64,000 nt of DNA from Neptunomonas japonica JAMM 1380 (GCF_016592555.1 NZ_AP014546.1:3730501-3794500), one strand, 5' to 3'. Counted from the stretch's first letter, positions 21,875 to 35,208 are shown. The notes: a model not told the origin generated them from the sequence alone. Translations and numbers: made by a program.

Positions 21875-24800
21875 TTAATCAGAATTTGACAACGAGGCAT
21901 TCAATGCAGCCGCTAGTGCTTCTTGCACTTCTTCTGCACTGACTGTCTCAGTTCCTTCCGCAATCGCTTTTTTGCGTTTGCGCTCACTGTGATAAGCCAG
22001 ACCCGTTCCCGCAGGAATAAGACGACCAACCACAACGTTTTCTTTCAATCCGCGCAAGAAGTCTTGCTTGCCCTTCACTGCCCCTTCGGTCAGTACGCGA
22101 GTTGTTTCCTGGAAGGATGCAGCCGAGATAAAGGACTCTGTTGCCAGAGACGCTTTAGTCACACCTAACAAAACACGTTCGAACTTAGCAGGAATTTTAT
22201 CTGCTTCTACAAGCTCAGCATTTTCAGATACGACAGCAGCATACTCAACCTGCTCACCAGGGATAAAGGTAGAATCACCAGAAGTAACGATTTCAACTTT
22301 ACGTAACATCTGACGACAAATAACTTCGATATGCTTGTCGTTAATGCCTACACCCTGAAGACGGTAAACGTCTTGGATTTCATTAACAACAAACTCAGCT
22401 AACGCCTCAACACCCAAGATACGCAAGATATCATGCGGATTAGTTGGACCATCAGAAATAACCTCACCCTTTTCAACATATTCACCTTCAAATACGTTGA
22501 GGTTACGCCATTTCTGAATCATTAACTCAAACGGTTCAGCGTCATTTGGTGTGATAACCAGGCGCTTCTTGCCTTTGGTCTCTTTACCAAACGAGATAAC
22601 ACCTGAAATCTCAGCCAATATTGAGGATTCTTTCGGCTTACGCGCTTCAAACAAGTCAGCTACACGTGGCAGACCACCGGTAATATCTTTGTTTACAGAA
22701 CCTTCCTGCGGAATACGTGCTAACGCCTCACCTACCGACACTTTACTGCCGCTAGCCATGTTAACGATGGCTTTAGCAGGCAATAAGTACTGCACCAGCT
22801 GATCAGTACCAGGATGACAAATATCAACGCCTTTTTCATCTACCAATTTAATCATTGGACGAATGTCTTTACCGGCTGCCGGGCGATCTTTACCATCCAG
22901 CACTTCAGTAGTAGATAGACCTGTCAGATCATCAGTCGTTTGCTTAACCGTAATACCGTCTTCCATACCAACGTAAATTACTGTACCAGCAACTTCGGTA
23001 ATAATTGGATGCGTATGCGGATCCCAGTTTGCAACGATATCGCCAGGGTTAACCTCAGCGCCATCTTGAACCTTGATGACAGCACCGTAAGGAAGCTTAT
23101 AACGCTCACGCTCACGACCATGCTCATCAGTTACACCCAACTCACCAGAACGCGATACAGCAACCAAGTGACCTGCAGGTGTTTCTACATGCTTAAGGTT
23201 ATGAAGGCGAATCTCACCGCCTTTCTTAACTTCAACACTATCCACTGCAGCAGCCCTAGAAGCCGCCCCACCGATATGGAACGTACGCATAGTAAGCTGA
23301 GTACCCGGCTCACCAATCGACTGTGCAGCGATAACACCGACAGCCTCACCCGCATTTACACCATGCCCACGACCTAGATCACGACCGTAACACGCAGCAC
23401 AAATACCGAAACGCGTATCACAAGTAATTGCCGAACGAACCACGATTTCGTCGATAGATGAGAATGCTTCATCATTTTCTAAACGATGAACCCACGCCTC
23501 ATCAATCAATGTTCCTGCAGGAATAAGTACATCCACACCCGCTGGATCAAGTACATCACGTGCAACCACACGACCTAGGATACGATGCCCTAACGCTACA
23601 ACAACATCGCCGCCTTCGATCATTGGCTGGATTACAAGACCATTTTCAGTGCCGCAATCTGTCTCAGTAATAACCAGATCCTGCGCAACATCAACCAAAC
23701 GACGCGTCAGGTAACCAGAGTTAGCCGTTTTCAGAGCCGTATCTGCCAAACCTTTACGAGCACCATGAGTAGAGATGAAGTACTGAAGTACGTTCAAGCC
23801 TTCACGGAAGTTAGCAACGATCGGCGTTTCGATGATCGAACCATCCGGCTTGGCCATCAGACCACGCATACCCGCTAGCTGTCGAATCTGTGCCGCACTA
23901 CCACGGGCACCTGAGTCAGCCATCATATAAACAGAGTTGAAAGACTCTTGATCGACTTCATCGCCTTCACGATCAATTACTTTTTCAATTTTTAGGTTTT
24001 CCATCATACGCTTAGCCAACAAATCGTTAGCACGCGACCAGATATCAATAACCTTGTTATATTTCTCGCCTTGCGTTACCAAACCATCAGCAAACTGACG
24101 CTCGATCTCTTTTACTTCAGCATCAGCTTCACCAACGATTGTTGGTTTTTCATCAGGAATAACGAAATCGTTAACACCAATTGATGAGCCTGAAACGGTT
24201 GCTTGACGGAAGCCCATATACATTAGCTGGTCAGCGAAAATCACCGTATCTTTTAGACCGCAACGACGATACGCTTCATTCAACAAGCGTGAAATCGCTT
24301 TTTTCTTCATCGCCTGGTTAACAAGCTCATACGGAAGACCATCAGGAACGATAGAGAACAGCATGGCACGACCCGCCGTTGTCTCTTTCATTTCAGTGAT
24401 TTCAGTAACATTACCTTCGATATCACGAATCACTTCACTGATGCGTACTTTAATCCGCGCCTGCAAGTCTAGCTGTTTAGCACCGTAAGCACGTTCGATC
24501 TCTTCGATATCAGCAAAGGCCATACCTTCGCCTTTAGCGTTGATGCGCGAACGTGTCATCCAATACAGACCCAATACAACGTCCTGTGAAGGAACGATGA
24601 TTGGCTCGCCGTTTGCTGGTGACAAGATGTTGTTGGTAGACATCATCAAAGCACGCGCTTCAAGCTGCGCTTCAATAGTCAACGGTACGTGTACCGCCAT
24701 CTGGTCACCATCAAAGTCAGCGTTGTACGCAGCACATACCAATGGGTGTAACTGAATCGCTTTACCTTCGATCAACACAGGCTCAAACGCTTGAATACCC

Positions 24801-26095
24801 AAACGGTGAAGTGTTGGCGCACGGTTAAGAAGAATAGGATGCTCACGGATTACCTCATCCAAGATATCCCATACTAATGGCTCTTCACGCTCAACCATCT
24901 TCTTAGCGGCTTTTATCGTTGTCGCATAGCCACGCAATTCAAGCTTAGAAAAGATGAATGGCTTGAATAGCTCAAGCGCCATCTTCTTAGGAAGACCACA
25001 CTGATGCAAACGCAGGTACGGACCTACAACGATTACCGAACGACCCGAGTAATCTACACGTTTACCCAATAGGTTCTGACGGAAACGACCCTGCTTACCT
25101 TTGATCATATCAGCCAAAGATTTTAGTGGGCGTTTGTTAGAACCGGTAATAGCGCGACCACGACGACCGTTATCTAATAGCGCATCTACAGATTCCTGCA
25201 GCATACGTTTCTCGTTGCGCACAATAATGTCAGGTGCGTTCAGATCTAATAGACGTTTCAAACGGTTATTACGGTTAATAACACGACGATACAGATCATT
25301 TAGGTCAGAAGTAGCAAAACGACCACCATCCAAAGGTACTAATGGACGCAGATCTGGTGGCAATACTGGCAAGATTGACAGCACCATCCACTCTGGTTTG
25401 TTACCAGATTTATAGAATGATTCGCACAGCTTAAGACGCTTAGAAAGCTTCTTAATTTTGGTTTCAGAGTTTGTTTGCGGAATTTCTTCACGCAGCATTT
25501 GAATCTCTTCTTCCAAATCAATTGAAGCCATCAACATCTGAACTGCTTCAGCACCCATACGAGCATCGAATTCGTCACCGAACTCTTCAAGTGCTTCAAA
25601 GTACTGCTCATCGTTCATCAGCTGGCCACGCTCAAGCGTAGTCATACCAGGCTCAACAACAACAAACGATTCAAAATATAGAATTCGTTCGATGTCACGC
25701 AGCGTAATATCAAGCATCAAACCGATACGTGACGGCAATGATTTCAAGAACCAAATATGTGCAACAGGGCTCGCTAATTCAATATGCCCCATGCGGTCAC
25801 GACGCACTTTGGTTAGCGTGACTTCAACGCCACACTTCTCACAAATAACACCGCGGTGTTTCATGCGCTTATACTTACCGCACAAGCACTCATAATCCTT
25901 GACTGGGCCAAAGATTTTCGCACAGAACAAGCCATCACGCTCAGGCTTGAAAGTACGATAGTTAATCGTTTCAGGTTTTTTAACTTCACCGAATGACCAC
26001 GAGCGGATCATTTCCGGTGATGCAAGCGAGATTTTGATCGAGTCAAATTCATCAGCCTGGCTTTGTGACTTCAGTAGATTCAGCAGATCTTTCAT
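21875..26095 (-). CDS. rpoC: DNA-directed RNA polymerase subunit beta'
   Basis: RpoC holds the catalytic magnesium site. 1406 residues, normal for gammaproteobacteria. Seen: N-terminal zinc ribbon ([23 protein letters not shown]), the active-site [12 protein letters not shown], the bridge-helix/trigger-loop region ([31 protein letters not shown]) and the second zinc site ([20 protein letters not shown]). Follows rpoB by 66 bases that contain an imperfect GGGTAGGC/GCCTGCCC hairpin (26124-26146). Confidence 0.98.
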   Translation of the reverse strand: MKDLLNLLKSQSQADEFDSIKISLASPEMIRSWSFGEVKKPETINYRTFKPERDGLFCAKIFGPVKDYECLCGKYKRMKHRGVICEKCGVEVTLTKVRRDRMGHIELASPVAHIWFLKSLPSRIGLMLDITLRDIERILYFESFVVVEPGMTTLERGQLMNDEQYFEALEEFGDEFDARMGAEAVQMLMASIDLEEEIQMLREEIPQTNSETKIKKLSKRLKLCESFYKSGNKPEWMVLSILPVLPPDLRPLVPLDGGRFATSDLNDLYRRVINRNNRLKRLLDLNAPDIIVRNEKRMLQESVDALLDNGRRGRAITGSNKRPLKSLADMIKGKQGRFRQNLLGKRVDYSGRSVIVVGPYLRLHQCGLPKKMALELFKPFIFSKLELRGYATTIKAAKKMVEREEPLVWDILDEVIREHPILLNRAPTLHRLGIQAFEPVLIEGKAIQLHPLVCAAYNADFDGDQMAVHVPLTIEAQLEARALMMSTNNILSPANGEPIIVPSQDVVLGLYWMTRSRINAKGEGMAFADIEEIERAYGAKQLDLQARIKVRISEVIRDIEGNVTEITEMKETTAGRAMLFSIVPDGLPYELVNQAMKKKAISRLLNEAYRRCGLKDTVIFADQLMYMGFRQATVSGSSIGVNDFVIPDEKPTIVGEADAEVKEIERQFADGLVTQGEKYNKVIDIWSRANDLLAKRMMENLKIEKVIDREGDEVDQESFNSVYMMADSGARGSAAQIRQLAGMRGLMAKPDGSIIETPIVANFREGLNVLQYFISTHGARKGLADTALKTANSGYLTRRLVDVAQDLVITETDCGTENGLVIQPMIEGGDVVVALGHRILGRVVARDVLDPAGVDVLIPAGTLIDEAWVHRLENDEAFSSIDEIVVRSAITCDTRFGICAACYGRDLGRGHGVNAGEAVGVIAAQSIGEPGTQLTMRTFHIGGAASRAAAVDSVEVKKGGEIRLHNLKHVETPAGHLVAVSRSGELGVTDEHGRERERYKLPYGAVIKVQDGAEVNPGDIVANWDPHTHPIITEVAGTVIYVGMEDGITVKQTTDDLTGLSTTEVLDGKDRPAAGKDIRPMIKLVDEKGVDICHPGTDQLVQYLLPAKAIVNMASGSKVSVGEALARIPQEGSVNKDITGGLPRVADLFEARKPKESSILAEISGVISFGKETKGKKRLVITPNDAEPFELMIQKWRNLNVFEGEYVEKGEVISDGPTNPHDILRILGVEALAEFVVNEIQDVYRLQGVGINDKHIEVICRQMLRKVEIVTSGDSTFIPGEQVEYAAVVSENAELVEADKIPAKFERVLLGVTKASLATESFISAASFQETTRVLTEGAVKGKQDFLRGLKENVVVGRLIPAGTGLAYHSERKRKKAIAEGTETVSAEEVQEALAAALNASLSNSD

Positions 26096-26161
26096 TGTCT
26101 ACGGCTCCTCGCGGAGTTATTGGGCAGGCACAGCGCGCCTACCCGGGTGATTCGGTAATAC

Positions 26162-29100
26162 CTAGTCGTTCTCTAGCTCAATATCGATACCAAGAGAGCG
26201 AATCTCTTTAATCAATACATTGAACGATTCAGGCATTCCTGGCTCCATTTTGTGGTTTCCGTCGACGATGTTTTTATACATCTTCGTACGTCCATTCACG
26301 TCATCCGACTTAACAGTCAGCATCTCTTGAAGAGTATATGCTGCGCCGTACGCCTCCAGTGCCCACACTTCCATCTCACCGAAGCGCTGACCACCGAACT
26401 GCGCTTTACCACCCAGCGGTTGCTGAGTAACAAGGCTGTAAGAACCAGTAGAACGTGCATGCATCTTGTCATCAACCAAATGGTTAAGCTTCAACATGTA
26501 CATGTAACCAACAGTCACTTGACGCTCAAACTCATCACCTGAACGACCATCAAATAACGTAACCTGACCTGTATCGTTCATGCCAGCCATACGAAGGAGC
26601 TCTTTAACTTCTGCTTCTTTCGCACCATCAAATGCAGGTGTTGCCAATGGCACACCACCACGCAAGTTACGGGCCAGATCGATAATTTCTTCATCAGAGA
26701 AGCTGTCAAGATCTTCATGACGGGCATTATTCCAGCCATCTAGCTCGCTGTTATAAATGCGATGCAGGAATTCACGAATTTCTTTAACTGCTTCAGCTTT
26801 TTCGCGCTCAACTTCTAACATCTCGTTGATACGACGCCCCAAGCCTTTAGCAGCCGCACCCATGTGCGTCTCAAGAACCTGACCAACGTTCATTCGCGAA
26901 GGTACACCTAGCGGGTTCAGAACGATATCAACTGGCTCGCCGTTGGCATCATAAGGCATATCTTCTACCGGCATAATAACCGAGATAACACCCTTGTTAC
27001 CGTGACGACCGGCCATCTTATCGCCTGGCTGTACGCGGCGCTTAGTAGCCACATACACTTTAACAATCTTCAATACGCCTGGCGCTAAATCGTCACCAGC
27101 CTGAAGCTTGTTCTTTTTGCTTTCGAATTTTTTATCTAGCTCTTCACGACGCTCTTCTAGCTGCGCTTTTGCTTGCTCTAGCTGCTCAGACACGGCCTCA
27201 TCAGAAAGACGGATTTTAAACCACTCTTCTTTCTTCAGATCAGCTAAAAATGCTTCTGTAATTTCAGCACCTTTAACAAGACCAGCACCACCATCAGCCT
27301 GTTTACCGACCAAGACCTTAGCCAAACGCTCAAAAGTAGCCTGCTCAACGATACGGTATTCATCGTTAAGATCTTTACGAATAGCGTCCATCTCTGCTTT
27401 TTCAATCGCTAAAGCACGCTCGTCCTTCGCTACACCATCACGTGTAAAGACTTGAACATCGATAACTTTACCAGTCGTACCGCCTTTCACTCGCAAAGAA
27501 GTATCTTTAACGTCGGAAGCTTTCTCACCAAAGATTGCACGTAGTAGCTTTTCTTCAGGCGTAAGCTGAGTTTCACCCTTAGGTGTTACCTTACCCACTA
27601 GGATGTCACCAGGACCAACTTCAGCACCGATATGGACAATACCTGATTCATCTAACTTCGCTAGCGCAGACTCACCTACGTTTGGAATATCTGAAGTAAT
27701 CTCTTCAGATCCTAACTTAGTGTCACGCGCAACACAGGTAAGCTCTGAAATGTGAATAGTGGTGAAACGATCTTCTTCCACTACACGCTCTGAGATAAGA
27801 ATAGAATCCTCAAAGTTATAACCATTCCAAGGCATAAATGCGATGCGCATATTCTGACCAAGCGCCAGCTCACCCATGTCAACAGAAGGACCGTCGGCCA
27901 TGATATCGCCACGTTTAACTGTTTCACCCGGGCGAACAATTGAACGCTGGTTAATACAAGTATTTTGGTTAGAACGCGTGTATTTAGTAAGGCTATAAAT
28001 ATCTACACCAGCATCACCAGCTGTTACTTCTGCATCACCTACACGAACCACAATACGTGCCGCATCAACAGATTCAATAACACCACCACGCTCAGCGGTA
28101 ACACATACACCAGAGTCACGAGCAACATAACGCTCCATACCTGTACCTACGAGCGGCTTATCAGCACGCAATGTAGGAACAGCCTGACGCTGCATGTTAG
28201 AACCCATCAACGCTCGGTTAGCATCATCATGCTCTAGGAACGGTATAAGCGAAGCCGCAATAGAAACTACCTGGCGCGGAGAAACATCCATGTAATCGAC
28301 CTTTGCAGGTGCCATTACTGTTGTTTCATTCAGATGCCTAACCGTAACCATATCATCAAGCAAACGCTTCTCTTCATCCATAGATGCAGAGGCCTGAGCG
28401 ATAACAAAGTTGTTCTCTTCAATTGCCGATAAGTACTCGATATCGTCAGCAACAACACCATCAGTCACTTTACGGTATGGTGTTTCAAGAAAACCATAGT
28501 CATTGGTACGAGCGAATGTTGCCAATGAGTTGATCAGACCAATGTTTGGTCCCTCAGGTGTCTCGATTGGGCATACACGACCATAGTGAGTCGGATGTAC
28601 ATCTCGAACCTCAAAACCAGCACGCTCACGAGTCAAACCACCCGGGCCTAATGCAGAAATACGACGCTTATGCGTTACTTCCGATAGCGGGTTGTTCTGA
28701 TCCATAAACTGCGACAACTGAGAAGAGCCAAAGAACTCTTTAACCGCAGCGGCAACAGGCTTAGCATTGATCAAATCCTGAGGCATCAGGTTATCAGCTT
28801 CAGCCATACTTAGACGGTCACGAACGGCACGCTCAACACGCACCAAACCAACGCGGAATTGGTTTTCTGCCATTTCACCAACAGAACGAATGCGACGGTT
28901 ACCCAAGTGATCGATATCATCAACAATGCCTTTACCATTGCGTATATCAATCAGGGTTTTCATTACATCTAAGATGTCTTCTTTATCTAATACGCCGGAT
29001 CCAGTTTCTGCATCACGCCCTAGACGACGATTAAACTTCATACGACCAACAGCTGACATGTCATAACGTTCTTCAGCGAAGAACAAGTTACCAAACAATG

Positions 29101-30256
29101 TTTCAGCAGATTCTTTTGTTGGTGGCTCACCAGGGCGCATCATACGGTAAATTTCTACCAATGCTTCTAACTGGCTACGCGTAGGATCGTTACGCAATGT
29201 ATCTGAGATAAACGGACCACAATCCAGCTCGTTTGTATAAAGCGTCTCGATCTCGGTCACATTTGCTGCAACAAGCGTCGCTACCAATTCATCCGTTACT
29301 AATGTATTACATGGACAAACCAGTTCACCCGTTGCAGGGTCAACAACATCTCTAGCGATCGATTTACCAATCAGATACTCAAGAGGCACTTCTAGCTGAG
29401 GCATATCAGCCATTTTCTTGATATGGCGCGGCGTAATACGACGACCAGCTTCAACAATCACATCGCCTTCGTTATTCTTGATCTCGAATGACATGGTTTC
29501 ACCACGCAAACGGTCAGGAATAAGACCCATCTGTACTTTATCTGCAGAAAGCTCCCATGATGTATTCTCAAAGAAGATATCAAGAATTTCATGCGTATCA
29601 TAACCCAGAGCGCGCAACAGTACAGTTGCAGGCAATTTACGACGACGGTCAATACGAACAAACAGCGCATCTTTAGGGTCAAACTCGAAATCTAACCAAG
29701 ATCCACGGTAAGGAATAATACGCGCAGAATATAGCAGCTTACCAGATGAGTGTGTTTTACCTTTATCATGATCAAAGAACACACCAGGTGAGCGATGAAG
29801 CTGAGAAACGATAACACGCTCAGTTCCATTTACTACAAATGTTCCATTGTCCGTCATCAAAGGCATTTCGCCCATGTAGACTTCTTGTTCGCGGATATCT
29901 TTTACTGCTTTATTTGATGATTCACGATCATAAATAACCAACCGCACTTTAACGCGCAGTGGCGCAGCGTATGTAATGCCACGCTGTTGACATTCTTTGA
30001 CGTCAAAAACAGGCTCACCTAGGCGATAGCCTACATATTCCAAGGCAGCATTTCCGGAATAAGAGACGATAGGAAATACAGATTTAAATGCCGCGTGTAG
30101 ACCTTCCTCTTTACGATCTCCGGCATCCGCACCTTCCTGTAGGAATTTGCGATAAGAGTCTAGCTGGATCGCCAGCAGGTAAGGTACATCCATGACTTGC
30201 AGCAATTTGCTGAAATCTTTCCGGATGCGTTTCTTTTCAGTATACGAATAAGCCAT
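26162..30256 (-). CDS. rpoB: DNA-directed RNA polymerase subunit beta
   Basis: RpoB forms the other half of the RNA polymerase active cleft. 1364 residues. The rifampicin-pocket segment ([32 protein letters not shown]) shows the wild-type residues Q, D, H, R and S at the usual resistance positions. C-terminal signature: [39 protein letters not shown]. Separated from rplL by 174 bases holding several hairpins. Confidence 0.98.
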   Translation of the reverse strand: MAYSYTEKKRIRKDFSKLLQVMDVPYLLAIQLDSYRKFLQEGADAGDRKEEGLHAAFKSVFPIVSYSGNAALEYVGYRLGEPVFDVKECQQRGITYAAPLRVKVRLVIYDRESSNKAVKDIREQEVYMGEMPLMTDNGTFVVNGTERVIVSQLHRSPGVFFDHDKGKTHSSGKLLYSARIIPYRGSWLDFEFDPKDALFVRIDRRRKLPATVLLRALGYDTHEILDIFFENTSWELSADKVQMGLIPDRLRGETMSFEIKNNEGDVIVEAGRRITPRHIKKMADMPQLEVPLEYLIGKSIARDVVDPATGELVCPCNTLVTDELVATLVAANVTEIETLYTNELDCGPFISDTLRNDPTRSQLEALVEIYRMMRPGEPPTKESAETLFGNLFFAEERYDMSAVGRMKFNRRLGRDAETGSGVLDKEDILDVMKTLIDIRNGKGIVDDIDHLGNRRIRSVGEMAENQFRVGLVRVERAVRDRLSMAEADNLMPQDLINAKPVAAAVKEFFGSSQLSQFMDQNNPLSEVTHKRRISALGPGGLTRERAGFEVRDVHPTHYGRVCPIETPEGPNIGLINSLATFARTNDYGFLETPYRKVTDGVVADDIEYLSAIEENNFVIAQASASMDEEKRLLDDMVTVRHLNETTVMAPAKVDYMDVSPRQVVSIAASLIPFLEHDDANRALMGSNMQRQAVPTLRADKPLVGTGMERYVARDSGVCVTAERGGVIESVDAARIVVRVGDAEVTAGDAGVDIYSLTKYTRSNQNTCINQRSIVRPGETVKRGDIMADGPSVDMGELALGQNMRIAFMPWNGYNFEDSILISERVVEEDRFTTIHISELTCVARDTKLGSEEITSDIPNVGESALAKLDESGIVHIGAEVGPGDILVGKVTPKGETQLTPEEKLLRAIFGEKASDVKDTSLRVKGGTTGKVIDVQVFTRDGVAKDERALAIEKAEMDAIRKDLNDEYRIVEQATFERLAKVLVGKQADGGAGLVKGAEITEAFLADLKKEEWFKIRLSDEAVSEQLEQAKAQLEERREELDKKFESKKNKLQAGDDLAPGVLKIVKVYVATKRRVQPGDKMAGRHGNKGVISVIMPVEDMPYDANGEPVDIVLNPLGVPSRMNVGQVLETHMGAAAKGLGRRINEMLEVEREKAEAVKEIREFLHRIYNSELDGWNNARHEDLDSFSDEEIIDLARNLRGGVPLATPAFDGAKEAEVKELLRMAGMNDTGQVTLFDGRSGDEFERQVTVGYMYMLKLNHLVDDKMHARSTGSYSLVTQQPLGGKAQFGGQRFGEMEVWALEAYGAAYTLQEMLTVKSDDVNGRTKMYKNIVDGNHKMEPGMPESFNVLIKEIRSLGIDIELEND

Positions 30257-30353
30257 CAGTGTTCCCCAGCATGTGCACCAAGTTGAGAAGCAGCCCAGAA
30301 CGAGAATTTCTGGCCCGCGGAGCCGCTATTTATTTGCTGTCTACAAATAACGG

Positions 30354-30383
30354 AAAAAGGCCGGTGGCAATTTGCCACCAGCC
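30354..30383 (-). terminator. rplL-rpoB intercistronic attenuator
   Basis: Minus-strand stem GGCTGGTGGC / GCCACCGGCC (10 bp with one T-G pair, loop AAATT; 30359-30383) followed by TTTTT. In E. coli a partial terminator and RNase III site lie at the same junction and set the ratio of L12 to polymerase. Further hairpins flank it: AAGCAG..CTGCTT (30395-30413), TTATTTG..CAAATAA (30330-30350) and CCAGAA..TTCTGG (30294-30312). Confidence 0.75.
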
Positions 30384-30430
30384 ATAGGTGTTTCAAGCAG
30401 TCTCAGGCTGCTTGTAAAGCATAAGCCAGA

Positions 30431-30799
30431 TTACTTAAGCTCTGCAGAAGCGCCTGCTTCTTCCAACACTTTCTTAAGCTCTTCAGCTTCATCTTTGCTA
30501 GCGCCTTCTTTAATAGCAGAAGGAGCGCCATCAACAAGACCTTTAGCTTCTTTCAGGCCAAGACCTGTAGCAGCACGAACAGCCTTGATTACGTTAACTT
30601 TCTTATCGCCAGCAGAAGTCAGGATAACGTCGAATTCAGTCTGCTCAACAGCAGCTGCAGCGTCACCAGCAGGACCAGCAACTACAGCAGCAGCAGCAGA
30701 TACGCCGAATTTTTCTTCCATTGCTGAAACTAGTTCAACAACATCCATTACAGACATTTCAGCGATAGCGTTAATGATATCTTCTTTAGTCAGAGACAT
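30431..30799 (-). CDS. rplL: 50S ribosomal protein L7/L12
   Basis: L12 is the multicopy stalk protein that recruits translation GTPases. 122 residues: N-terminal dimerisation helix region ([33 protein letters not shown]), Ala/Gly-rich hinge ([19 protein letters not shown]) and C-terminal factor-binding domain ([25 protein letters not shown]). It lies 60 bases after rplJ. Confidence 0.98.
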   Translation of the reverse strand: MSLTKEDIINAIAEMSVMDVVELVSAMEEKFGVSAAAAVVAGPAGDAAAAVEQTEFDVILTSAGDKKVNVIKAVRAATGLGLKEAKGLVDGAPSAIKEGASKDEAEELKKVLEEAGASAELK

Positions 30800-30859
30800 G
30801 ACTTTTTCCTAAAATATGGAGCCTAAGCTCGTTTAAATCGTTATGAAACAGCAAAAAAA

Positions 30860-31354
30860 TTACGCTGCTTCTTGCTCTTTCTGATCGCGAACAGCGTCGA
30901 TAACACGTACCAACTTGCCTGCTGCTGCTTCTTTCATACAGCTCATCAGTTTTGCAAGCGCTTCGTTGTAGGTTGGCAAGCTTGCCAATAACGCTACATC
31001 TACTACTTCGCCTTCAAATGCTGCTGATTTAAGCTCAAGCTTATCGTTCTTCTTAGCGAATTCTTTAAGAATACGCGCACCCGCACCCGGGTGATCTGTA
31101 GAAAAAGCGATAATCGTTGGGCCTGTGAAAGATTCAGACAAACACTCATACGCTGTACCAGTTACTGCACGACGTGCCAATGTGTTACGCACTACACGCA
31201 ACCACACGCCATTTTCACGCGCTTCTTTACGTAGCGCTGTCATATCCCCAACGGTAACACCGCGAGAATCAGCCACTACTGCAGATAGTGCGTTTTGAGC
31301 AGCTTCCTGGACTTCAGCGACGATCGCTTTTTTGTCTTCTAGTCCTAATGCCAC
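30860..31354 (-). CDS. rplJ: 50S ribosomal protein L10
   Basis: L10 anchors L12 dimers to the ribosome stalk and, in complex with L12, represses its own operon. 164 residues starting with GTG (31354), preceded by AGGAG at 6 bases. The N-terminal rRNA-binding part ([42 protein letters not shown]) is typical. Downstream of a long structured leader. Confidence 0.97.
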   Translation of the reverse strand: MALGLEDKKAIVAEVQEAAQNALSAVVADSRGVTVGDMTALRKEARENGVWLRVVRNTLARRAVTGTAYECLSESFTGPTIIAFSTDHPGAGARILKEFAKKNDKLELKSAAFEGEVVDVALLASLPTYNEALAKLMSCMKEAAAGKLVRVIDAVRDQKEQEAA

Positions 31355-31551
31355 AATTAACTCCTGGATTAATAGTCTTACGACTGTTTACCATCAATCT
31401 ACCTAAGTAGAGTTGCGAGCACGGTGGTATTCACCGTCTGCGCAGGCTGGCCACCCATTAAGATACGCCAAAGACGCATCACCTGCGGTCTTTGACGGCC
31501 TTCGTCTCTGTCTAACAGGTCGCGAAGACCCTCAAAAAACCTATTGCCTGA
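31355..31551 (-). promoter_or_regulatory. rplJL mRNA leader with probable L10-binding site
   Basis: The 197 bases between rplA and rplJ hold no gene. On the minus strand they contain several complementary segments, such as GGTGAATACCACC (31424-31436) and a stretch with AAAGACCGCAGGT and CCTGCGCAGACGG. This is the position of the conserved L10 leader of gammaproteobacteria, where L10-(L12)4 binds to repress translation. Assignment is by place and general structure; a covariance model search was not possible. Confidence 0.6.
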
Positions 31552-32244
31552 TTAAGCTAAAGAAGCTTGATCAACCAAGATGCCTGGCCCCATAGTAGAG
31601 GACAGAACGATTTTCTTAATGTAGATACCTTTTGATGCTGCTGGCTTAAGTTTCTTAAGATCAGCAACCAAAGCCGCTACATTGCCTTTAATTGCATCTG
31701 CATCAAATTCAATTTTACCCACACCTGCATGGATAATTCCGTTTTTATCTGTACGGAAACGAACCTGACCAGCTTTTGCATTTTTAACAGCAGTTACAAC
31801 ATCTGGAGTCACAGTGCCAACTTTCGGGTTAGGCATCAAACCACGTGGACCCAAGATCTGACCCAACTGACCAACAACACGCATAGCGTCTGGAGTTGCG
31901 ATAACAACACCATAATCAAGGTCACCAGCTTTCATAGAAGCCGCTAGGTCATCAAAACCAACAACATCTGCGCCAGCTTCTTGTGCTTTAACAGCATTTT
32001 CACCCTGAGCAAAAACAGCAACACGCACTTCTTTACCTGTACCATTTGGCAATACAGTAGAACCACGTACAACCTGATCCGATTTACGAGGATCAACACC
32101 CAAGTTAACAGAAACATCAATTGACTCTTTAAAGCCAACTGTAGAAACTTTAGCCAACAACTCTACCGCTTCATTGATTGAATATGCTTTTCCCGCAGTT
32201 ACTACTTCACGGATAGCTTTCTGACGCTTAGTTAGTTTAGCCAT
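31552..32244 (-). CDS. rplA: 50S ribosomal protein L1
   Basis: L1 forms the mobile stalk at the E site and represses the rplKA operon by binding its leader. 230 residues: N-terminal [29 protein letters not shown] and the signature [22 protein letters not shown]. Its ATG overlaps the rplK stop by one base (TAATG). Confidence 0.97.
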   Translation of the reverse strand: MAKLTKRQKAIREVVTAGKAYSINEAVELLAKVSTVGFKESIDVSVNLGVDPRKSDQVVRGSTVLPNGTGKEVRVAVFAQGENAVKAQEAGADVVGFDDLAASMKAGDLDYGVVIATPDAMRVVGQLGQILGPRGLMPNPKVGTVTPDVVTAVKNAKAGQVRFRTDKNGIIHAGVGKIEFDADAIKGNVAALVADLKKLKPAASKGIYIKKIVLSSTMGPGILVDQASLA

Positions 32245-32678
32245 TATTCCTGACCCTCCACTACAAGACCCATGCTGCGAGCACTACCAGCGATAGTATT
32301 AACAGCCGTTTCTAAATCAGAAGCATTCAGATCTGGCATTTTGATTGTTGCGATCTCTTCCAACTGAGCCTGTGTCACCGAACCAACTTTTACAGTGTTT
32401 GGACGACCAGAACCGCTTTTCAAGCCTGCTGCTTTCAACAACAAAACTGAAGCTGGCGGAGTTTTTGTAATAAAGGTAAAGCTACGGTCACTGTAAACTG
32501 TAATCACAACAGGAGTCGGCAAGCCTGGCTCCAAGCTCTGCGTTTCAGCATTGAATGCTTTACAGAACTCCATGATGTTTACGCCGTGCTGACCCAGAGC
32601 CGGACCTACTGGCGGACTTGGATTAGCTTGAGCTGCTTTAATCTGCAACTTAATATAAGCCTGTATTTTCTTGGCCAT
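32244..32678 (-). CDS. rplK: 50S ribosomal protein L11
   Basis: L11 forms the base of the stalk with 23S rRNA helices 43/44 and is needed for stringent activation of RelA. 144 residues from [43 protein letters not shown]; the start is set at ATG 32678 (GGAG upstream at 8 bases) and not the in-frame start three codons earlier. Confidence 0.97.
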   Translation of the reverse strand: MAKKIQAYIKLQIKAAQANPSPPVGPALGQHGVNIMEFCKAFNAETQSLEPGLPTPVVITVYSDRSFTFITKTPPASVLLLKAAGLKSGSGRPNTVKVGSVTQAQLEEIATIKMPDLNASDLETAVNTIAGSARSMGLVVEGQE

Positions 32679-32735
32679 TTTCAACAATCTCCTTTGGGTC
32701 TAACGCCTAACGGCTCCCCGGTTTTACAAAGACAG
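32679..32735 (-). promoter_or_regulatory. rplKA leader, probable L1-binding site
   Basis: On the minus strand GGGGAGCCGTTAGG is followed by CGTTAGACCC, a GGG/CCC-closed stem with internal loops just before AAAGGAG and the rplK ATG. This is where L1 represses translation in E. coli. The match is structural resemblance only. Confidence 0.45.
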
Positions 32736-32767
32736 AAAAACTCCACCTTATAAAAGGCAGAGTTTTT
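32736..32767. terminator. Hairpin between nusG and rplK
   Basis: AAAAACTC (32736-32743) pairs with GAGTTTTT (32760-32767) with further inner pairing of CCTT with AAGG. The U run follows the stem on the minus transcript, so it can end or attenuate secE-nusG transcripts before rplK. Confidence 0.7.
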
Positions 32768-32780
32768 AGATTTTTTTATA

Positions 32781-33314
32781 TCAGACTTTCTCGACCTGCC
32801 CAAACGCCAACTCAACCGGCGTAGAACGGCCAAATATAAGCACCGCAACTTTCATGCGATTCTTCTCATAATCGATCTCTTCGACAACGCCATTAAAGTC
32901 AGCAAAAGGACCGTCCGAAACACGCACCATCTCACCTGGCTCAAACACAGTTTTAGGCTTAGGCTTATCAACACCGCTCTGCACTCGAGACAAAATCTCA
33001 TCAGCTTCACGCTGAGTAATAGGAGCAGGCTTATCTGCAGTACCGCCAATAAAACCTAAAACACGCGCAGTATGCTTAACAAGATGCCAAGTCTCATCAG
33101 TCATCTCCATCTGCACCAACACATAACCAGGGTAGAACTTACGCTCAGACTTGCGCTTTTTCCCATCCTTTATTTCAACAACTTCTTCTGTTGGAACCAG
33201 GATGTCACCAAACATATCCTCTAAGCCAGCAAGAGTAATACGCTCTTCTAACAATGTTTTTACACGCTTCTCATAGTTAGAGTGAGCATGAACAACATAC
33301 CAATTTTTAGCCAT
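32781..33314 (-). CDS. nusG: Transcription termination/antitermination protein NusG
   Basis: NusG binds RNA polymerase, couples it to the ribosome through S10 and recruits Rho. 177 residues: the NGN domain ([25 protein letters not shown], with [12 protein letters not shown]) followed by a C-terminal KOW domain ([33 protein letters not shown]). It lies 10 bases after secE. Confidence 0.97.
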   Translation of the reverse strand: MAKNWYVVHAHSNYEKRVKTLLEERITLAGLEDMFGDILVPTEEVVEIKDGKKRKSERKFYPGYVLVQMEMTDETWHLVKHTARVLGFIGGTADKPAPITQREADEILSRVQSGVDKPKPKTVFEPGEMVRVSDGPFADFNGVVEEIDYEKNRMKVAVLIFGRSTPVELAFGQVEKV

Positions 33315-33324
33315 GCCCTTTCTC

Positions 33325-33693
33325 CTAACCTATTATACTAGAGACAATCCAACCCAATAACGAGTCAAGCCCCCATAGCATCAAACCAATCAACAACACC
33401 ACAACCACAACCATCGCTGTCGTCTGCAGTGTTTCTTGGCGCGTAGGCCAAACAACCTTACGCACTTCGTTCTTCGCCTCTTTAAACAGAGTGAAAAACG
33501 CACGACCTTTCTCTGTCTGCAGCGCAACAAACCCAGCAACCAAGCCCAACACCAACAAGGCAATGACTCGATATAACAAGGACTGTTCTGCATACATTGA
33601 GTTACCAACAACACCCGCCGCAACAAGCAGCACAACAACCAACCACTTCAAGGTGTCGAACTTAGATCCTTCAGATGCAACTTTTGAATTCAC
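33325..33693 (-). CDS. secE: Preprotein translocase subunit SecE
   Basis: SecE clamps SecY in the Sec translocon. From the GTG at 33693 ([23 protein letters not shown]) the protein has 122 residues with three membrane segments (two near the N-terminus, then [29 protein letters not shown]) and the conserved amphipathic [21 protein letters not shown] lies 9 bases upstream. An in-frame GTG at 33738, adjoining the tRNA, would add 15 basic residues unlike the family. Confidence 0.94.
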   Translation of the reverse strand: MNSKVASEGSKFDTLKWLVVVLLVAAGVVGNSMYAEQSLLYRVIALLVLGLVAGFVALQTEKGRAFFTLFKEAKNEVRKVVWPTRQETLQTTAMVVVVVLLIGLMLWGLDSLLGWIVSSIIG

Positions 33694-33751
33694 GCTTGTT
33701 AGCCTCGGCTTCGAATAAAGCTTGCGCTTTGATACCACTCTCGACTGAGAA

Positions 33752-33827
<76 letters not shown>

Positions 33828-33845
33828 TTAAAAACAGGGACGCAC

Positions 33846-33874
33846 ATTATATGCACCCCCCTGCTATTTGGCAA
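33846..33874 (-). promoter_or_regulatory. Promoter of tRNA-Trp-secE-nusG
   Basis: Minus-strand TTGCCA (33874-33869), a 17-base spacer and perfect TATAAT (33851-33846), followed by GTGCGTCCC. It lies in the 62 bases between the second tuf gene and tRNA-Trp. Confidence 0.8.
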
Positions 33875-33889
33875 TACCTTTTATCGATA

Positions 33890-35113
33890 TTATTCGATAA
33901 TTTTAGATACTACACCAGCACCTACTGTACGCCCGCCTTCACGGATCGCAAAACGCAGACCTTCGTCCATTGCGATTGGTGCAATCAGAGTAACAACCAT
34001 CTTAACGTTGTCACCCGGCATCACCATCTCAACGCCTTCAGGCAGCTCACAGTTACCAGTCACATCCGTTGTACGGAAGTAGAACTGTGGACGGTAGCCT
34101 TTGAAGAATGGTGTATGACGACCACCTTCATCTTTGCTCAATACGTACACTTCACCTTCAAAGTTAGTGTGCGGGTTGATTGATCCTGGCTTAGCCAAAA
34201 CCTGACCACGCTGTACGTCATCGCGCTTAGTACCACGCAATAGAACACCACAGTTTTCGCCTGCACGACCTTCATCAAGCAATTTACGGAACATCTCAAC
34301 ACCTGTACAGGTTGTTGTAGTTGTTTCGCGAATACCAACGATCTCGATAGCCTCACCAACTTTAACGATTCCGCGCTCTACACGACCAGTAACCACTGTA
34401 CCGCGACCTGAGATTGAGAATACATCTTCAATTGGAAGCAGGAACGGCTGATCGATAGCACGTACTGGATCCGGGATATAAGAATCCAATGCTTCAACTA
34501 GCTGCTTAACAGCTGTTGTACCTAGCTCGTTATCATCTTCGCCGTTCAACGCCATTAGCGCAGAACCACAGATGATTGGAGTGTCATCACCCGGGAAGTC
34601 GTAAGCATCTAGCAACTCACGCAATTCCATTTCTACAAGCTCACGCATTTCAGCGTATTCTTCAGAATCAACACCACCACAGTCTTCAGCCAGCAAGTCT
34701 GCTTTGTTCAGGAAAACAACGATGTATGGAACACCTACCTGACGAGAAAGCAAGATGTGCTCACGCGTCTGAGGCATAGGACCATCAGTTGCGCCACATA
34801 CCAAAATAGCGCCATCCATCTGAGCAGCACCGGTAATCATGTTTTTCACATAATCCGCGTGTCCTGGGCAGTCAACGTGCGCATAGTGACGAATCGTTGA
34901 TTCGTATTCTACGTGCGATGTAGAGATGGTAATACCACGCTCACGCTCTTCTGGAGCGTTATCGATACCGTCAAACGCTACGGCTTCACCGCCAAATACT
35001 TCCGCACATACGCGCGTTAGTGCTGCAGTTAGTGTTGTTTTGCCATGGTCAACGTGGCCAATTGTACCTACGTTGACATGCGGCAGATTTCGCTCAAATG
35101 CTTGTTTAGCCAT
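33890..35113 (-). CDS. tuf: Elongation factor Tu, copy 2 (tRNA-tufB type)
   Basis: Second EF-Tu, 407 residues, differing from copy 1 only in the last residue (E, not A) and about seven synonymous sites, most of them near the gene ends. It starts with ATG where copy 1 has GTG. The GGGGAT ribosome-binding site is 8 bases upstream. It follows four tRNA genes as in the E. coli thrU-tyrU-glyT-thrT-tufB operon. The 95-base leader between tRNA-Thr and tuf contains AAGGG..CCCTT pairing. Confidence 0.98.
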   Translation of the reverse strand: MAKQAFERNLPHVNVGTIGHVDHGKTTLTAALTRVCAEVFGGEAVAFDGIDNAPEERERGITISTSHVEYESTIRHYAHVDCPGHADYVKNMITGAAQMDGAILVCGATDGPMPQTREHILLSRQVGVPYIVVFLNKADLLAEDCGGVDSEEYAEMRELVEMELRELLDAYDFPGDDTPIICGSALMALNGEDDNELGTTAVKQLVEALDSYIPDPVRAIDQPFLLPIEDVFSISGRGTVVTGRVERGIVKVGEAIEIVGIRETTTTTCTGVEMFRKLLDEGRAGENCGVLLRGTKRDDVQRGQVLAKPGSINPHTNFEGEVYVLSKDEGGRHTPFFKGYRPQFYFRTTDVTGNCELPEGVEMVMPGDNVKMVVTLIAPIAMDEGLRFAIREGGRTVGAGVVSKIIE

Positions 35114-35208
35114 CGTTATTATCCCCTAACCGGCCACTTTCTGACCGCAAGTTCACAGATACAACAAAGGGCAGACATATCTCTATATCTACCCTTATCG
35201 AATTTTTT

